Below, one piece after another: positions 34,504 through 46,215 of a stretch of 64,000 bases of DNA. The stretch's first letter is position 1. Every line of letters begins with the position of its first letter. Below the pieces are notes generated by a model that made no database searches, was not told the origin of the DNA, and saw only the letters and a list, made by a program, of their open reading frames with translations. This DNA is from Haematobia irritans (taxonomy: Eukaryota > Arthropoda > Insecta > Diptera > Muscidae), in assembly GCF_050003625.1 (NCBI RefSeq), contig NC_134399.1:145942473-146006472 (forward strand). Direction: 5' to 3'. Both the position numbers and the translations under genes were made by a program.

Positions 34504-34980
34504 TCTTCACACACATCAGCAAGATATGATCGAAAAAGTGAAGTTTATTATTCATCAAAATTTACGCCGTTGTGGAAGAAAACTTTCCCGTGGGCTCAAC
34601 ATATTGCGAGAACCGATAGAACATATATTGAAATATTAACTTGAATTAAAACCATTAAAGTTCCAAGAACTTCCCGATGCACACAAAAAAAGTTTGACTA
34701 GAAATATTCCGTGAAAGAGTGTTCCGCTTACACGAAAGTGTTATGATTCTCCGTCTGTTTGAAAAGAGTCAGTGAGTTACTTCGCTTGCTCAAAAGTGGT
34801 CAGTTGGCGAAATTGGTTTTCTCCGATGAGAAGGCATTCCAAATTGCGCAGTTTGAGAACAAACAATATGATCGGATTTACTTACCAAAGAGGTAAGCTG
34901 AAAATGTACACCGATCGGCTACCAGAATTCAAGCGCAGATAGTAATTATTGAATTTTTTATTTCACAAAATAAAGCTTCT

Positions 34981-36030
34981 TTGGTCTGCTAATGACCCTT
35001 AGATCAATATCTTATCTTTGTGATTGTATATTAAAATTTAATCGAATTTTTGTGGTACAAAAATTATCAATTTATTTTTTTTTTCAGGGAGCTAAGAGCC
35101 CAACACATGCAATAAATTTCAATTTGGGATAAAAGCAAATATTCCCAATGAATATGACGTTAAACCTCTTCGGTCTGAAGGTAAAAGTTATACCTTGTAC
35201 TCAGCATCAAATTCTTAATAAATGATCTACCAGACATTGCCTAAGCCAAGGTAAAAAGAGGTTGAAACTTAAGTTCAGTACACTTTGTATGCAACACAAC
35301 TTGTTCCTTTATTGCTATTGCCTCATCATCGTTGTCTTTTTCTGGTTTTTGATATTTGAGTTGAGACCAAAGTCAAATGCAACAGAGCAAAGATGCGAAC
35401 ACAATTCTTCTGTTTTTTTTTTTTTTTTTTTTTTTGTAAAGAAAAATGAGCTGAAGCAGCATCAATTACCTCTAACGTTAAGGTACAATCAAAGATCATT
35501 TAGGATTTCTTTGATGCTTGGTCGTAGCACACAGAATAGTTTAAGGGTTTGCTCTCAGTGCTTCACGATTTCTATTAACTTCAACAACGATGGAATATTA
35601 TCCGGTTTTGGAATGAAAAAAAGGAATTTCTTATAAGAAAAATTAATGATCGAAAAGAAGATTTTATTTAAGAATTTCAGGTGAATCCAACAAATCCCAA
35701 AGTATTGCATAACTTTGGTTTATGGAAGAATGCATACTTCTTTGAGAAACATAAAATATAAATTAGAAAATTTCATTTGGAAAATTGAGAGTTATCATGA
35801 AGAACAAATACTGATTTATACATGTAATTATTCAGTATGTATAACCTATGGATTGTAATGAACAAGACGGCTGTCGAGTACGAACTGAACTTTATTGTTA
35901 TGAAACGTACAATGATTGCAATAAAATATTGGCTAGAATTATTGAAAAAGTCGCTAAGTAAAGATAAATGTGTCGACAAAGTCAAGAAAATATGTTTTTT
36001 TTTTGTTTTTCTTTTTTTTTAATAAACTCT
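34981..36030. other. Intergenic DNA
   Basis: AT-rich with T-runs near 35409-35435. A 124-residue plus-strand open frame (35262-35636) is broken by a long phenylalanine run and is unlikely to be a gene. Confidence 0.4.
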
Positions 36031-36034
36031 GAAA

Positions 36035-36235
36035 TAGCATCACATCGGAAGAACTAGTTATTTTCCACTGCGCTTAAAAAGATGAATTCCGCCCAATGAC
36101 AAGCTCATCTATAATTAATTGCTTCTGATCCATTTTGCACCATTTCTGGATACAAATATAACATTTTTATCGCGTTTTTGTCTACGGATTTTTTGCTGAG
36201 ATAAGCTGGAAGTTATTCTTTTGCATCAGTTCTTC
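36035..36235. mobile_element. MITE of the CCCAGCAAAAA family, right end, divergent
   Basis: Resembles 43425-43536 in order: CAATGACAAGCTCAT, ATTGCTTCTG, TTTTGCACCATTTCTGGAT, ACATTTTTATCGCG, TTTTTTGCTGAG. Confidence 0.5.
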
Positions 36236-37779
36236 AGATGATAAAAACTAAAAATTTTTCTTTACACTTTCGAGTTTAGTCGCATCGCTAGGGCATGCTG
36301 AAATGTGCTTCTTATTTCATCCAAAATTCCCAGTCTTCCAGGAAATGGATCACAGTTGCCACTAGTGCTAAAAATAATCCAACAAAATTTTAAGGAAATT
36401 CTACCATAAATCTACCAAATGAAAATTCTATTTCTGCAGAAAATTTTGTAAAAATTTTATTTCTATAGAAAATTTTGTCAAAATTTTATTTCTCTAGAAC
36501 ATTTTGTCAAAATGTTATTTCTATAGAAAATTTTCCCTAAATTCTATAGAAATTTTGTCAACATTTTATTCATTTCTTTAGAAGTTTTTTTTTCTATGGA
36601 AAACTTTGTCAAAATTTTATTTCTATAGAAAATTTTGTCAACATTTTTTTCTATAGAAAATTTTGCCCAAATTTTATTTCTATAGAAAATTTTGTCAACA
36701 TTTTATTTCTATAGAAAAATTTGTCAAAATTTTATTTCTATAGAATTTTTTCTTAAAATTCTATAGAAATTTTGTCAACATTTTATTTCTTTCTTTAGAA
36801 AACTTTTTCAAATTTTATTTCTATTGAAAATCTTGTCCAAATTATATTTCTATAAAAAAATTTTCTCAAAATTGTATTTCTATAGAAAAATTTGTCCAAA
36901 TGTTTTTCTATAGAAAATTTTGTCCAAATTTTTTTCTATAGAAAATTTTGTCAAAATTTTATTTCTATAGAAAATTTTGCCAAAATTTTATTTCTATAGA
37001 AAATTTTTCAAAATTTTTTTTCTATAGAAAATTTTGTCAAAATTTTATTTCTATAGAAAATTTTGTCAAGATTTTATATCTATAGAAAATTTCATCTAAT
37101 TATACAATTTATCTAATTATACAAATTTTGTCAAAATTTTATATCTATAGAAAATTTTGTCAAAATTCTATAGAAATTTTGTCAACATTTTATTTCTTTC
37201 TTTAAAATTTTTTTTTTTTAAATTTTATTTCTTTGAAAATCTTGTCCAAATTATATTTCTATAAAAAAATTTTGTCAAAATTGTATTTCTATAGAAAATT
37301 TTGTCCAAATTTTTTTCTATAGAAAATTTTGTCAAAATTTTATTTCTACTTAACATTTTGTCAAAATTTTATTTCTATGGGAAAATTTTGTCAAAATTTT
37401 ATTTCTATAGAAAATGTTCCCAAAATTTTATTTCTATAAAAAATTTTCTCAAAATTCTATTCTAGAGAAATTCTGTCAATTTTTTTTTTTCAATTTTTAA
37501 CATCATCTTTATTTACAGTGAATTTCGATTCATATGTACAAAGTTACGAGATTTTATGGATTTATATTACAGCGAATAAACATAGACTAGTATATTAAAT
37601 TTATTGTTTTCGAAAATACAAGTCTTAAAGGGAAAATAGGAAAACCCTTTATTTGATAGTTATTAGATGTAACTCAAATATTTCGGAAACGTGTGAGTTT
37701 ATAGCATGTTTACCAAATGTGGTAATCATTCATAAACAAGCTGTTTCCTATTTGATGATTTTCTTTTCCATAAATATTT

Positions 37780-40454
37780 CTAGGATAATTCTTTACATTC
37801 TCTTATCAATTGATAAGCAGAACTCTCAATTTTTGTGAAATAGTTGTGTGTGAATCGCTTAATGAAGTCCATAAGTTTTTCGTATCCAGTTTCTTCGTGT
37901 AAACGATCGGTGGAATATCTGGAGTGCTTGTTGTTAATTATTTTTAAGCATTTATTTTGAATGATTTGGAGTTTCTTCAGGTGTCTTTTAGTGGTATTAT
38001 GCCAAATGGGACAAGCAAAGGTTAGAGTTGGTCTGATTATGGATTTATATATCAGGTTTTTATTTTTATGATTCAAAGATGAACGCTTATTAAGTAAGGG
38101 CCATAACGATCTTATAGCTCTAGTACATTTCTGACGAGTTTCTTCTATGTGGTCTTTGAACGAAAGTTTTTTATCTAAGACGATCCCAAGGTACTTAACA
38201 TTGTTTTGGATAGGTATTTCGTCGTCTCCAAATTTCAGATGTCTGGTTGGTTTCCGCTTCGGTGAGTTGTTGTATGGGAATATTATAGCCTGTGTTTTCA
38301 GCGGATTTATTTTAATTTTCCACTTGTGAAAGTATTTATTGCAGGAGGCCAAACCTTTTTCCATTTTTTTAGAAGGGCCTTTGTAACTTTACTTGAGGTG
38401 ATGAGCGCAGTGTCATCGGCATAGTAAGCTGTGTTCAGGAATGAAGGTGGTTTAAAATCGGAGGTGTATATACTATACAACAATGGTGATAAAACTGAAC
38501 CTTGTGGTAAACCTGTGGTGACTGAGATACTTTCAGAATAGCTTCCGTTTACAGAAACCGAAAAAGATCTTTCTTTCAAAAAGTCTGCTATTAAGTGACA
38601 TAAATATTTTGGGGTTCCTGCCAATACTAATTTATAAATTATACCATTATGCCAAACTGTATCGAAGGCCTTCTCGATATCCAATAGAATAAGGCCGGTT
38701 GAGATGCGCTTTCGTTTGTTTGAGAGTATCATATTTTTTAATCTGCTGACTTGATGAACGCAACTGTGTTCTTTTTTAAATCCAAACTGTTCCTTTGCAA
38801 TTAGAGAATTTTCGGATGCAAAATCGTAAAGCCGAGAGTGTATGATTTTTTCAAATATTTTACCTAAATTACTTAGTAAGCTAATAGGTCTGTAGCATTT
38901 TGGATCCGTTTTGGGTTTGTTTGGTTTATGAATTGCAATTACCTTAGCTCTTTTAAAGTCTACAGGAAAATAATTCAAGTTTAAACAAGAGTTAAAGATG
39001 ATGACTAATAATTGTATGGCTTTTGCTGGCAGATTTTTGATTAATATATTTGATATATTGTCAAGCCCTGGTGACTTAGAGTTTTTCAGAGATTTTATTA
39101 TATATGAAACTTCTTCAATTGTTGTGGGAACTGTTTCTTCATCTGGGTATGTGGTTTCACTTAAAAAGCTAGATACTTTCGAGTTAACGACTCGATCGAT
39201 AGAGTGTTTATACGAAGTGGTAAGATAAGTTGATGATAAAAAAGTGTCTGATAGTAATTTGGCTTTTTCGTTGTCACATCTATAAGTTGTGTTATTGACA
39301 GTGAAATTTGGAATGTTTTTCGAAGATTTTCCCCTGAAATTTTTGCATAGTTTCCAAAAGGATTTGTCACCTGGTTTTAACCTGGAGAGCATATAACTCC
39401 ACTGAGTGTTACGGTGTATGTTTATTTTTTCATTTATTATTTTTGATATTTGTTTTACACATTGTTTATATATATTGCTTTCTACCGGAGTGTATGCTCT
39501 TTTTGATTTCCTATTGAGGAATCTCCTTGTTTTTATTAACTTTACTATGTCTCTTGGCAATACATAGTTGTTTGCGAACGAAACTTTCGGGGTGGTCAAG
39601 TCGCGTGCGTTTAGTATAAGATTAGTAATTTTGTTTATCTCGTGGTCGATAGACTCGGATACCATAAAACTTTCTATCGATATTTGAATTCTATTTTCAA
39701 TAAATTGTTTAAATGAGTTCCAGTTAGTCTGTTTAAAGTTAAAATGACTGGTATCAATGAAGTTCATGGTAGATGAATTTATTGTACATAATATTGGGCG
39801 ATGATCACTAGGTATTTCGTATTCCATAACGTCGAGATCCATATTTAATGTTGAGTTTGTGAGGACTATATCAAGTATCGATGGGTTGCGGTCATCTTGG
39901 TGAGGAAAGTACGTCGGTTCAATGGTGTGGCGAAGAATGAAATTTGATTTTTGTTGAATGTTAAATAGATTAATACCTGCTGAATTATTAACAGTGCAAT
40001 TCCAAGAGTTGTGCTTAGCATTAAGGTCACCTAGTAAAATGAACTCATTGCTAATATTTGTCAGTTTTATAATGTCGTCATGAAAATACTGGGTATATTT
40101 TGGCGAATAGGCAGACGTAACAATAATTGGCCTTTGATTTATATATATTTCAACAGATACGTTTTCAATCAATCGTGTACTTGCAATATCTACTATTTTA
40201 TGTTGTATAGATTTGTGCACTATTAAAGCTACACCCCCACCTTTAGACCCTTGCCTGTCGTTTCGATAAATATAGTAATTTTTAAAATAAGGTTTATGTC
40301 TTTCATTGAAAAACGTCTCATTAAGAGATGCTAAATGGACATTTTCTTTGTTCAATACATATTCAAATTGTTTTAGTGTAGAGTGGTTGGTAATGCCGTT
40401 CGCATTCCAGTGAAGAATTTTTATCGGATTTGAATTATCGAAGATCATAAGCAT
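37780..40454 (-). pseudogene. LINE 2 ORF2: endonuclease-reverse transcriptase, one frameshift
   Basis: Starts at an ATG overlapping ORF1. Endonuclease motifs: HWNANGI, SLNETFF, LLGDLNAKHNSWNC, PSDHRPIL. Reverse transcriptase motifs are complete: CYRPISLLSNLGKIFEK, FGFKKEHSCVHQ, LLDIEKAFDTVWH (motif A), GLPQGSVLSPLLYSIY (B), AYYADDTALI (C). A single frameshift lies in a run of seven A (minus strand, 38364-38370): KALLKK should continue MEKGLASCNKYFHKWKIKIN, which is open in another frame to the stop at 37780. One more A would restore it, so a sequencing or assembly error is possible. The C-terminal part has the usual YLGIVLDKKLSFKDHI thumb motif. Joined length would be about 890 residues, normal for the clade. 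Confidence 0.9.
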
Positions 40455-41664
40455 ATCGTACCATTGTCATTACGACTTGAATTTGCTCAACTTTCGATGT
40501 ACATTTTTGAAGATCACTCAAAGCTGACATAAAAATGTTGAAGAGTTCATCTACATTGAAGAGATCATTATTGGTTCTCAAGCAATCGGCGTATGATAAG
40601 CGATCGTTTACGGTGATATTACCGATCTTGTTGTTGTTGTTGTTGTTCTTGCTGTTAACATGTTGAACATCATTAATGAAGCTGGTTTGATGATCGTGTG
40701 TTCTGTTCGGTTGACTTTGGCTATATTGTCTTGTATGTTTTGACGTTGCTTTAGCTCTCCTCTCTAGGTAGAGAGCGCGTAATGGACAATTAATATCATT
40801 TGCGGAGTGATCAGTTCTATCTCTCCCATATTTCTTGCAATTGAAACATGTGAAAACAGCTGGTCTCTTTTCGGTTTTATTTAATGGACAGTCATTAGTA
40901 TGATGTTGGTTTGCACATACCATGCATGCCGGGAGTCTATGACAGTGATCACCACCGTGTCCGTACATTAGACAATTCCAGCATTGTGTAGGTCTGTCAT
41001 GCTTCTTGTGTTTATATTTTCCCCACGTGATAACTACGCTACAAATTGTTCTTACATTTTGAAGTGATTTTGGGTTAAATGCCTTACGACAAAACTGTAC
41101 TTTGTATACAACGTTATTAGGGGAGCTGTATTGTGATTCGACTTCGCTTACGGACGTTGGCTCAAGGTTGTATGATTTTAGATCAGTCATAATATCAGAG
41201 GTAGGCAATTTAGGAAGCCCGTAAATGAATACAGTAAATAATCGGTTCTCTTTTGAATTAAATGTGTGGAATTCAATTTTCTTGTCCAAGAGTATTTTCT
41301 TAATCTGATCTAGTTTTTCATTATTTGGAGCAAAGACTTTTGTTCCAATAGAAGTGCGTTTATAAATGCATTCCTTGCCAAACATGTTTTGTAGATCGAT
41401 GAGTGCAATTTGTTCATCCACAACAATTGGTGGAGGTTTGGGTTGCCTCGTTTCTTGAATATTAGATTCGTCTTCCAAATCCATATCATTGTGATTCGCC
41501 AAGGCGCTAAAACGATTGCTTGAAGTTGAAGCAAATGATGAAAGATGTCTTGTCGGTAAAGGCAGTTTTAATTTCTTAGAGCTAGGAGGTCTTCCAGCAT
41601 GCTTGGATAAGTGCTTGGCCCCGGGGGCCATTTTAGTAGGATGGTTCCTAATTATCTGCGACAA
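40435..41664 (-). CDS. LINE 2 ORF1: Jockey-type Gag-like protein
   Basis: 409 residues, intact. A basic, serine-rich N terminus (residues 1-55) precedes an RRM-like/Gag region (about 85-220). Zinc knuckles start near residue 226 with CWNCLMYGHGGDHC (CX2CX4HX4C), then CMVCANQHHTNDC (CX2CX3HX4C) and a third, less regular CFNCKKYGRDR...H..C motif. The C terminus is Q/N-rich (a GTT/AAC run encodes an asparagine stretch). By family it forms cytoplasmic or nuclear RNA-protein particles with the element RNA. Its last 20 bases overlap the start of ORF2, within TATGCTTATGATCTTCG. Confidence 0.92.
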   Translation of the reverse strand: MSQIIRNHPTKMAPGAKHLSKHAGRPPSSKKLKLPLPTRHLSSFASTSSNRFSALANHNDMDLEDESNIQETRQPKPPPIVVDEQIALIDLQNMFGKECIYKRTSIGTKVFAPNNEKLDQIKKILLDKKIEFHTFNSKENRLFTVFIYGLPKLPTSDIMTDLKSYNLEPTSVSEVESQYSSPNNVVYKVQFCRKAFNPKSLQNVRTICSVVITWGKYKHKKHDRPTQCWNCLMYGHGGDHCHRLPACMVCANQHHTNDCPLNKTEKRPAVFTCFNCKKYGRDRTDHSANDINCPLRALYLERRAKATSKHTRQYSQSQPNRTHDHQTSFINDVQHVNSKNNNNNNKIGNITVNDRLSYADCLRTNNDLFNVDELFNIFMSALSDLQKCTSKVEQIQVVMTMVRYAYDLR

Positions 41665-42491
41665 TTGTCAATTCGGCCACGAAAGAGTTCGATGAAAACT
41701 ATGACAATTGTACAGGAAAGTCTTCGATAAATTTACTATTGATACTTTTACACAAAAATATACCGCTCAAAATTAAACACAACCGTTCTCTGAGAGAGTC
41801 AGTAGCGAACTGAGAAATTCTGTCAACAGTTTTTTCTCTTCAAAATTTTTTTCAAATTTCATATCTATAGAAAATCTTGTCCAAATTATATTTCTATAGA
41901 AACTTTTCTAAAAATTTTATTTCTATAGAAAATTTTGCCGAAATTTTATTTCTATAGAAAATTTTGTCAAAATTTTATTTCTATAGAAAATTTTTGTCAA
42001 AATTTTATTTCTATAGAAATTTTTCTCAAAATTCTGTAGAAATTTTGTCAACATTTTATTTCTTTCTTTAGAACATTATTTCAAATTTTATTTCTATTGA
42101 AAATCTTGTCCAAATTATATTTCTATAAAAAAAATTTTCTCAAAATTTTATTTCTAGAGAAAAATTTGTCCAAATTTTTTTGTATAGAACATTTTGTCAA
42201 AATTTTATTTCTATAGATAATTTTGTCAACATTTTATTTCTATAGATAAGTTTGTCCACATTTTATTTCTATAGAAAATTTAAGTGAAAATTTTATTTTT
42301 ATAGAAAATTTTGTCAAAATTTTATTTGTATACAAAATTTTGTCAAAATTTTATTTCTATAGAGAATTTTGTCGAAACTTTATTTCTATGGAAATTTGAA
42401 GTAGCTCTTAGTTGGAAAGAAATGTTTTACAAAATCTACCAACAGATCTATCAGTTTTAGTAAAATTCTACCAACTGTGGCAACTGTGATC

Positions 42492-42960
42492 GTGTGTAAA
42501 TGCTAAAATCGAACAAATCTGTAAAATAATAATTGTTGCCAATTTTAATACAACTTAAAAAGAGTGCTCACGGGAGAGTGAGCACTCTTCTTTCATAGAT
42601 TATAAATTATATAGATGATTTAGAAACTGCGAAAAAACCACGAAAATACGAAATACAATTTTGTGTGTAATTGCTCTTTACGAACGACACAAAAGCAAAA
42701 TAATGTCTGGAACTGACTCTTTCAAAAAAAAAAATCAACACGAAAAAAACTTAACTTTTATCTATCACCTCAAAATAACTTTTTGGGGAAGTGAAAATTA
42801 AATCCATCTTTAGATGTCCATTACAAGAAATTACTTGGGAAGATCTTTCAAGTTGTTTGCTGGGCTTTATGATAAAAATGCCTACAATATCATGTCAAGC
42901 ATATCTAAAGCTTTTCTTCATAATACCAATGTCGTCGGCTCACCAATCATTATCATTATT
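42492..42960. other. Intergenic DNA
   Basis: Contains a short inverted repeat, AGTGCTCAC...GTGAGCACT (about 42561-42588). No gene seen. Confidence 0.4.
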
Positions 42961-43537
42961 ACCCAGCAAAAACAATTGGAAGTTCTTCTCAAGGCACAAC
43001 TTTAAAAGAACTTCCAAAAATGCTCTCCCAACGATGTTCTTTATTTTAACTGCACATGAAGTTCATTTGAGTTAATTTCTTTATAACTCGCTTTTTTCAT
43101 ATTTTTAATGGATAATTAATTTTTTTGTGTTTCAAATAGGTTAAAAACAGATTAAGAATTAATAAAATGATACAAATTATTTAAATTTAGCCGACAAAAA
43201 TGCTAATCCTTTGTAGAAAAATTTCGAATTTTTGAAAATATTTGATCACAAAAGTTCCAGACAAGCGTTATAATGCATTAAAAATCACAAAAAGTTTTAA
43301 AAAATTTTTATTTGTCAAAATACAACAAAATTTCTTAGTTCACATCCAAAACACTGAATTCACCTCACACCTTAAGAGGTTATGCAAATTCAGTGCAGCG
43401 GCTATTGAAATGGTGGGCATACGTCCTATGACAAGCCCATGTTAAATTCATTGCTTCTGCGTCAATTTGGCACCACTTCCGGATCCAAAAAGAATATTTT
43501 CACTACTTTTTTGGCGACGCTTTTTTTTGCTGGGTAT
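42961..43537. mobile_element. MITE of the CCCAGCAAAAA family, complete
   Basis: Left end ACCCAGCAAAAACAATTGGA and right end TTTTTTTTGCTGGGT form inverted termini around 575 bp of non-coding sequence. Relatives lie at 11102, 36035, 54236 and 56600. The superfamily is undetermined. Confidence 0.75.
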
Positions 43538-44500
43538 CAATATCTAGGCTTAAGTTTGACTTTGGCAAAACTTTAAAATGGATTATTAAATAGTTGCTTA
43601 AAATCGTCCGAGCAGTACAGGCTATAAGGCATATTTTCCTAAAGGAATCAAAGCAAAACCAAAATAAACTATTAAGAATAAAAAATAATGGCTAGAACAA
43701 AAATGCATTTAGACATAGACAATGTAAAATAGACCAAGAACCATAATGACTCACAGCCTCCATAGACCATAGAAAAGAGAACAAAACTAGATTTCCAAGC
43801 CATATTTGGATGCCAGAGGTGCCAGCAACTGGAAAAGAACCATGAGTTCCATTACAGTGTCTAACAGCAATTAACAATTTTTCTCCACCATAATGGCTTG
43901 ATCATCAATCATTCGATGGCGATGATGTATGTACATGTAAGCGTCTTTAATGCCCCGATGTAGCTGGTTGGTGTTTTCGATTTGTTGCTGTTGTTGTTTT
44001 TTTTTTTTTTTAGACGAGTTCTTATTGTCTTACTCCAATTTACTTTATGGCCTAAGCGATTTCGTAGAAGATACATGAAATCGTGATCTTCTTCATTATC
44101 ACACATGAACAAAAGGGGTTTAACAACCTAAACCCGTCATTATGGTCAATGGGCAGGCGGTAAAGCATTTTTTTTATAATTCTGTTGCACAATAAAACAA
44201 TTCCGATATTACAGAACAATAGCTTGAGGTGTTTTTGTATAATTTATTTTTTCGATCGAATTTAAACCCCAATTATGTGTTTTTAAAATTTACTCTTGCC
44301 GCTATTACACTAGCTTACATTTAATAGATTGAGATAAAAGTAATTATTTTTGGGAAAGCAAACAGGAGTTTAGAAGAGGAGTTTTAAAAGAATACACCAA
44401 CAAATGTGAACCCACCATAAAATAAAAAGTTTATCTATTTAATAATAATTGCAATATGTTCCAAATAAGTTAACACTTTTTGTCAAATATTGCAGGAAAA
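43538..44500. other. Intergenic DNA
   Basis: Short minus-strand open frames only, one translating a lysine/asparagine run from a T-rich tract. No gene or RNA recognised. Confidence 0.4.
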
Positions 44501-44569
44501 TTTTGCATTTAAAAATTGGTAAAATGTCTTAAGCGCTGTACGACGTTCAAGACAGCTACACAAAAGTGG

Positions 44570-45010
44570 ACGAAAAAACACCAGATATGATCGGATAAGT
44601 ATAAATCAGGTTTGATCGAAATCCTCTCCGAAGAGGATTGGTCAATTGAAATTTGCTCGGTCAATTGAAAACTTACACCTTCGCCACGGACATTCAAACC
44701 GGATTTAGCACTATCGCATTCAGAACGCGTTAACCAAGAATGGCTTAAAAAGGAGGATCCTCGTTTCATTTCTACCACATAATGGTCACCAAAATCTACG
44801 GATCTCAATCCGTTCGACTTTTGAGAAAAAAAACTGGTACAAAAAAACACCAAAGTGTCGATCGCTTCCAGACGGCACTTCGCCGGAAATGAGTGTTGCC
44901 TATAAAACCCATAAAGAAGTTTACAAAAACGTGTTCTTCAAAGCCAACGTTACCATTAAGAATATTCAGACGGTGGCTCAAAAGGTGTTACTCGTAATAA
45001 AAGGTAAAGG
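44570..45010 (+). pseudogene. Tc1/mariner-type transposase C-terminal relic
   Basis: Plus-strand reading gives EWLKKEDPRFISTT (about 44738), a stop, then WSPKSTDLNPFDF (about 44783-44821), the context of the third catalytic Asp in Tc1-like transposases (SPDLNPxDF), here with Thr before Asp. Downstream pieces (QKNTKVSIASRR) fit a Tc1-like C terminus. Stops and frameshifts abound. The surrounding minus-strand 114-residue frame is a shadow. It may belong to the same family as the N-terminal piece at 47348, but the two are not contiguous. Confidence 0.55.
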
Positions 45011-45114
45011 CAAGATAAATACGAACAAAATGAATTTATATAATTTTTATACGAACTGAAAAAAATATCTTTTTAATCCTCTGCCTACCGATCCCCACTA
45101 TAGAGTGCATTCGA

Positions 45115-45710
45115 TAATGATTTTTAGGCCGATGTATATGTACTAGAGGTACATGAAAATTTCATTAATTTTTACAAGTTTTCGACTTTGCAGTGGCGAT
45201 ATTACAAAGAAAATATGGGCATTTTGCCCAAATCGGAAACAAAATATTTATAGGGGCTACATCTAAATCTGAACAGATTTCAACCAAATTTACCGTGCAT
45301 ATTTTGAATGTTATTTCAACTCCCTCTTATTTCTACTTACGGACATCGGAGAAAAACTCTGGGCCTCTGAGCCCGTATAAGTGCATATCGGGCGAAAGAT
45401 ATATATGAGAGCTATATCTAAAACTGAACCTAGTAAGTAAGAATCTTAATTCTACTCCCTGTGCAAAATATCGAGCGAAAGTTATATATGGGAACTATGC
45501 CTAAATCTAAACCGATTTAAAACAAAGTTGGCACACTTTAGGACACAACTAAATGTACTCCTTGTCCAAAGTTTGAAACAAATAAGGGTAAAACTTTGGC
45601 TTCTGCGGTCATATAAGTACATACCGGGCGAAAGATATTTATGAGAGCCATGTCTAAAATTGAACCGATTTCCCCCAAAAACAATAGGGTTCTAATCTGG
45701 CCCAAAACAA
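45115..45710 (-). mobile_element. Family B DINE fragment
   Basis: Contains GCATATCGGGCGAAAGATAT, ATGAGAGCTATATCTAA and TCTACTCCCTGTGCAAAAT blocks in degenerate 153-bp phasing. The head is absent. It is followed by a separate 20-bp tandem repeat. Confidence 0.65.
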
Positions 45711-45737
45711 AAAAAAAACATACTCATGCTTGAGAAA

Positions 45738-45932
45738 AAGTGGCATATGTGACACTAAAGTGGCATATGAGACACTTAAGTGGCATATGTGATACTGAAA
45801 TGTCTCCGTTTGAAAAAATTAACATATGTGACACTAAAATGGCATATGAGACACCAAAATGGCAATTGAGTTACTAAAGTGGTATACATGACACTAAAGT
45901 GGCGAATGTTACACTTAAGTTGCATATGTGTG
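45738..45932 (+). repeat. 20-bp minisatellite
   Basis: About nine degenerate units of GTGGCATATGTGACACTAAA, with alternating CATATGTGACACT and CATATGAGACAC variants. Found only here in the window. Confidence 0.8.
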
Positions 45933-46002
45933 GCACAAACTTAGGAATGATTGGACTCATAGTTAGCATGTTATGGCCCCTAAAAATTCTATCTACACTG
46001 GA

Positions 46003-46215
46003 AAGAGAAATAGCTAATGAAAAAACGTTAAGTCAATTAAAATTAAGATTGACATAAATATTTAAATTAGTAATTAAAGAAGACAATATTAATTAACTAG
46101 GCCACCGTTTGGCGATTGATTCAAGTGTAGAAATTAACCTAAATGACACTCTAGCCATACAACTAAAATTCCCACTGTCATTTTTAACGCCATTGATTAA
46201 TTTTTAGTGTGGGAT
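46003..46215. mobile_element. Possible small MITE (ACACTGGAAAG ... TTTTTAGTGT)
   Basis: Ends ACACTGGAAAGAGAAATAG and TTAATTTTTAGTGT are weakly inverted. The interior is rich in TTAATT/AATTAA. Low confidence. Confidence 0.35.

Larger units (their letters stand above)
32330..34960 (+). pseudogene. Tc1/mariner-type transposase relic
   Basis: N-terminal piece MEVKLAGVIALYLAGKLQVA (32330 onward) resembles the first DNA-binding helices and is paralogous to the piece at 47348-47491. After the insertion, IHQNLRRCGRKLSRGLNILR (about 34550) looks like the second helix-turn-helix, then LKPLKFQELPDAHKKSLTR. FSDEKAFQIAQFENKQYDRI (about 34818-34880) carries the first catalytic Asp in the FSDEK context. 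Several frameshifts and stops separate these pieces, and the remaining catalytic region is lost. Long dead. Confidence 0.65.
32161..34980 (+). mobile_element. Tc1/mariner-superfamily element relic, split by a foldback element
   Basis: Starts near ACAGTGTGGCTGATATGTAT, which looks like a terminal repeat. The transposase N terminus lies at 32330-32398. The middle and catalytic parts reappear at 34510-34960 after a 2.1-kb insertion. The right terminus is not recognisable. Confidence 0.65.
37480..41811 (-). mobile_element. Full-length Jockey-clade LINE (LINE 2)
   Basis: About 4.33 kb on the minus strand, flanked by an exact 15-bp direct repeat GAGAAATTCTGTCAA at 37465-37479 and 41812-41826. It ends in a poly(A) tail (T-run 37480-37490). 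The 5' UTR is about 150 bp. ORF1 with CCHC zinc knuckles overlaps ORF2, which encodes an APE-type endonuclease and reverse transcriptase. Poly(A), zinc knuckles and overlapping ORFs fit the Jockey clade. Only one frameshift is visible, so this is the most recently active-looking autonomous element in the window. Confidence 0.93.
36348..42491. mobile_element. 29-bp minisatellite element with 15-bp terminal inverted repeats, carrying a Jockey LINE
   Basis: The outer ends GATCACAGTTGCCAC (36348-36362) and GTGGCAACTGTGATC (42477-42491) are perfect inverted repeats. Between them are short unique ends containing CTACCA motifs and arrays of the 29-bp repeat (about 36415-37479 and 41827-42410). The array is interrupted by a full-length LINE. 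Similar ends (GGTTGCCACTAGAGCC, AATCTACCAAAATTTTATT) border the 29-bp arrays at 60150-60300. This suggests those arrays are also copies of this element. No transposase and no clear target duplication. Confidence 0.65.

Noticed and set aside
34507..34960. Functional mariner gene
   Set aside because: Several stops and frameshifts and missing catalytic parts; only a relic.
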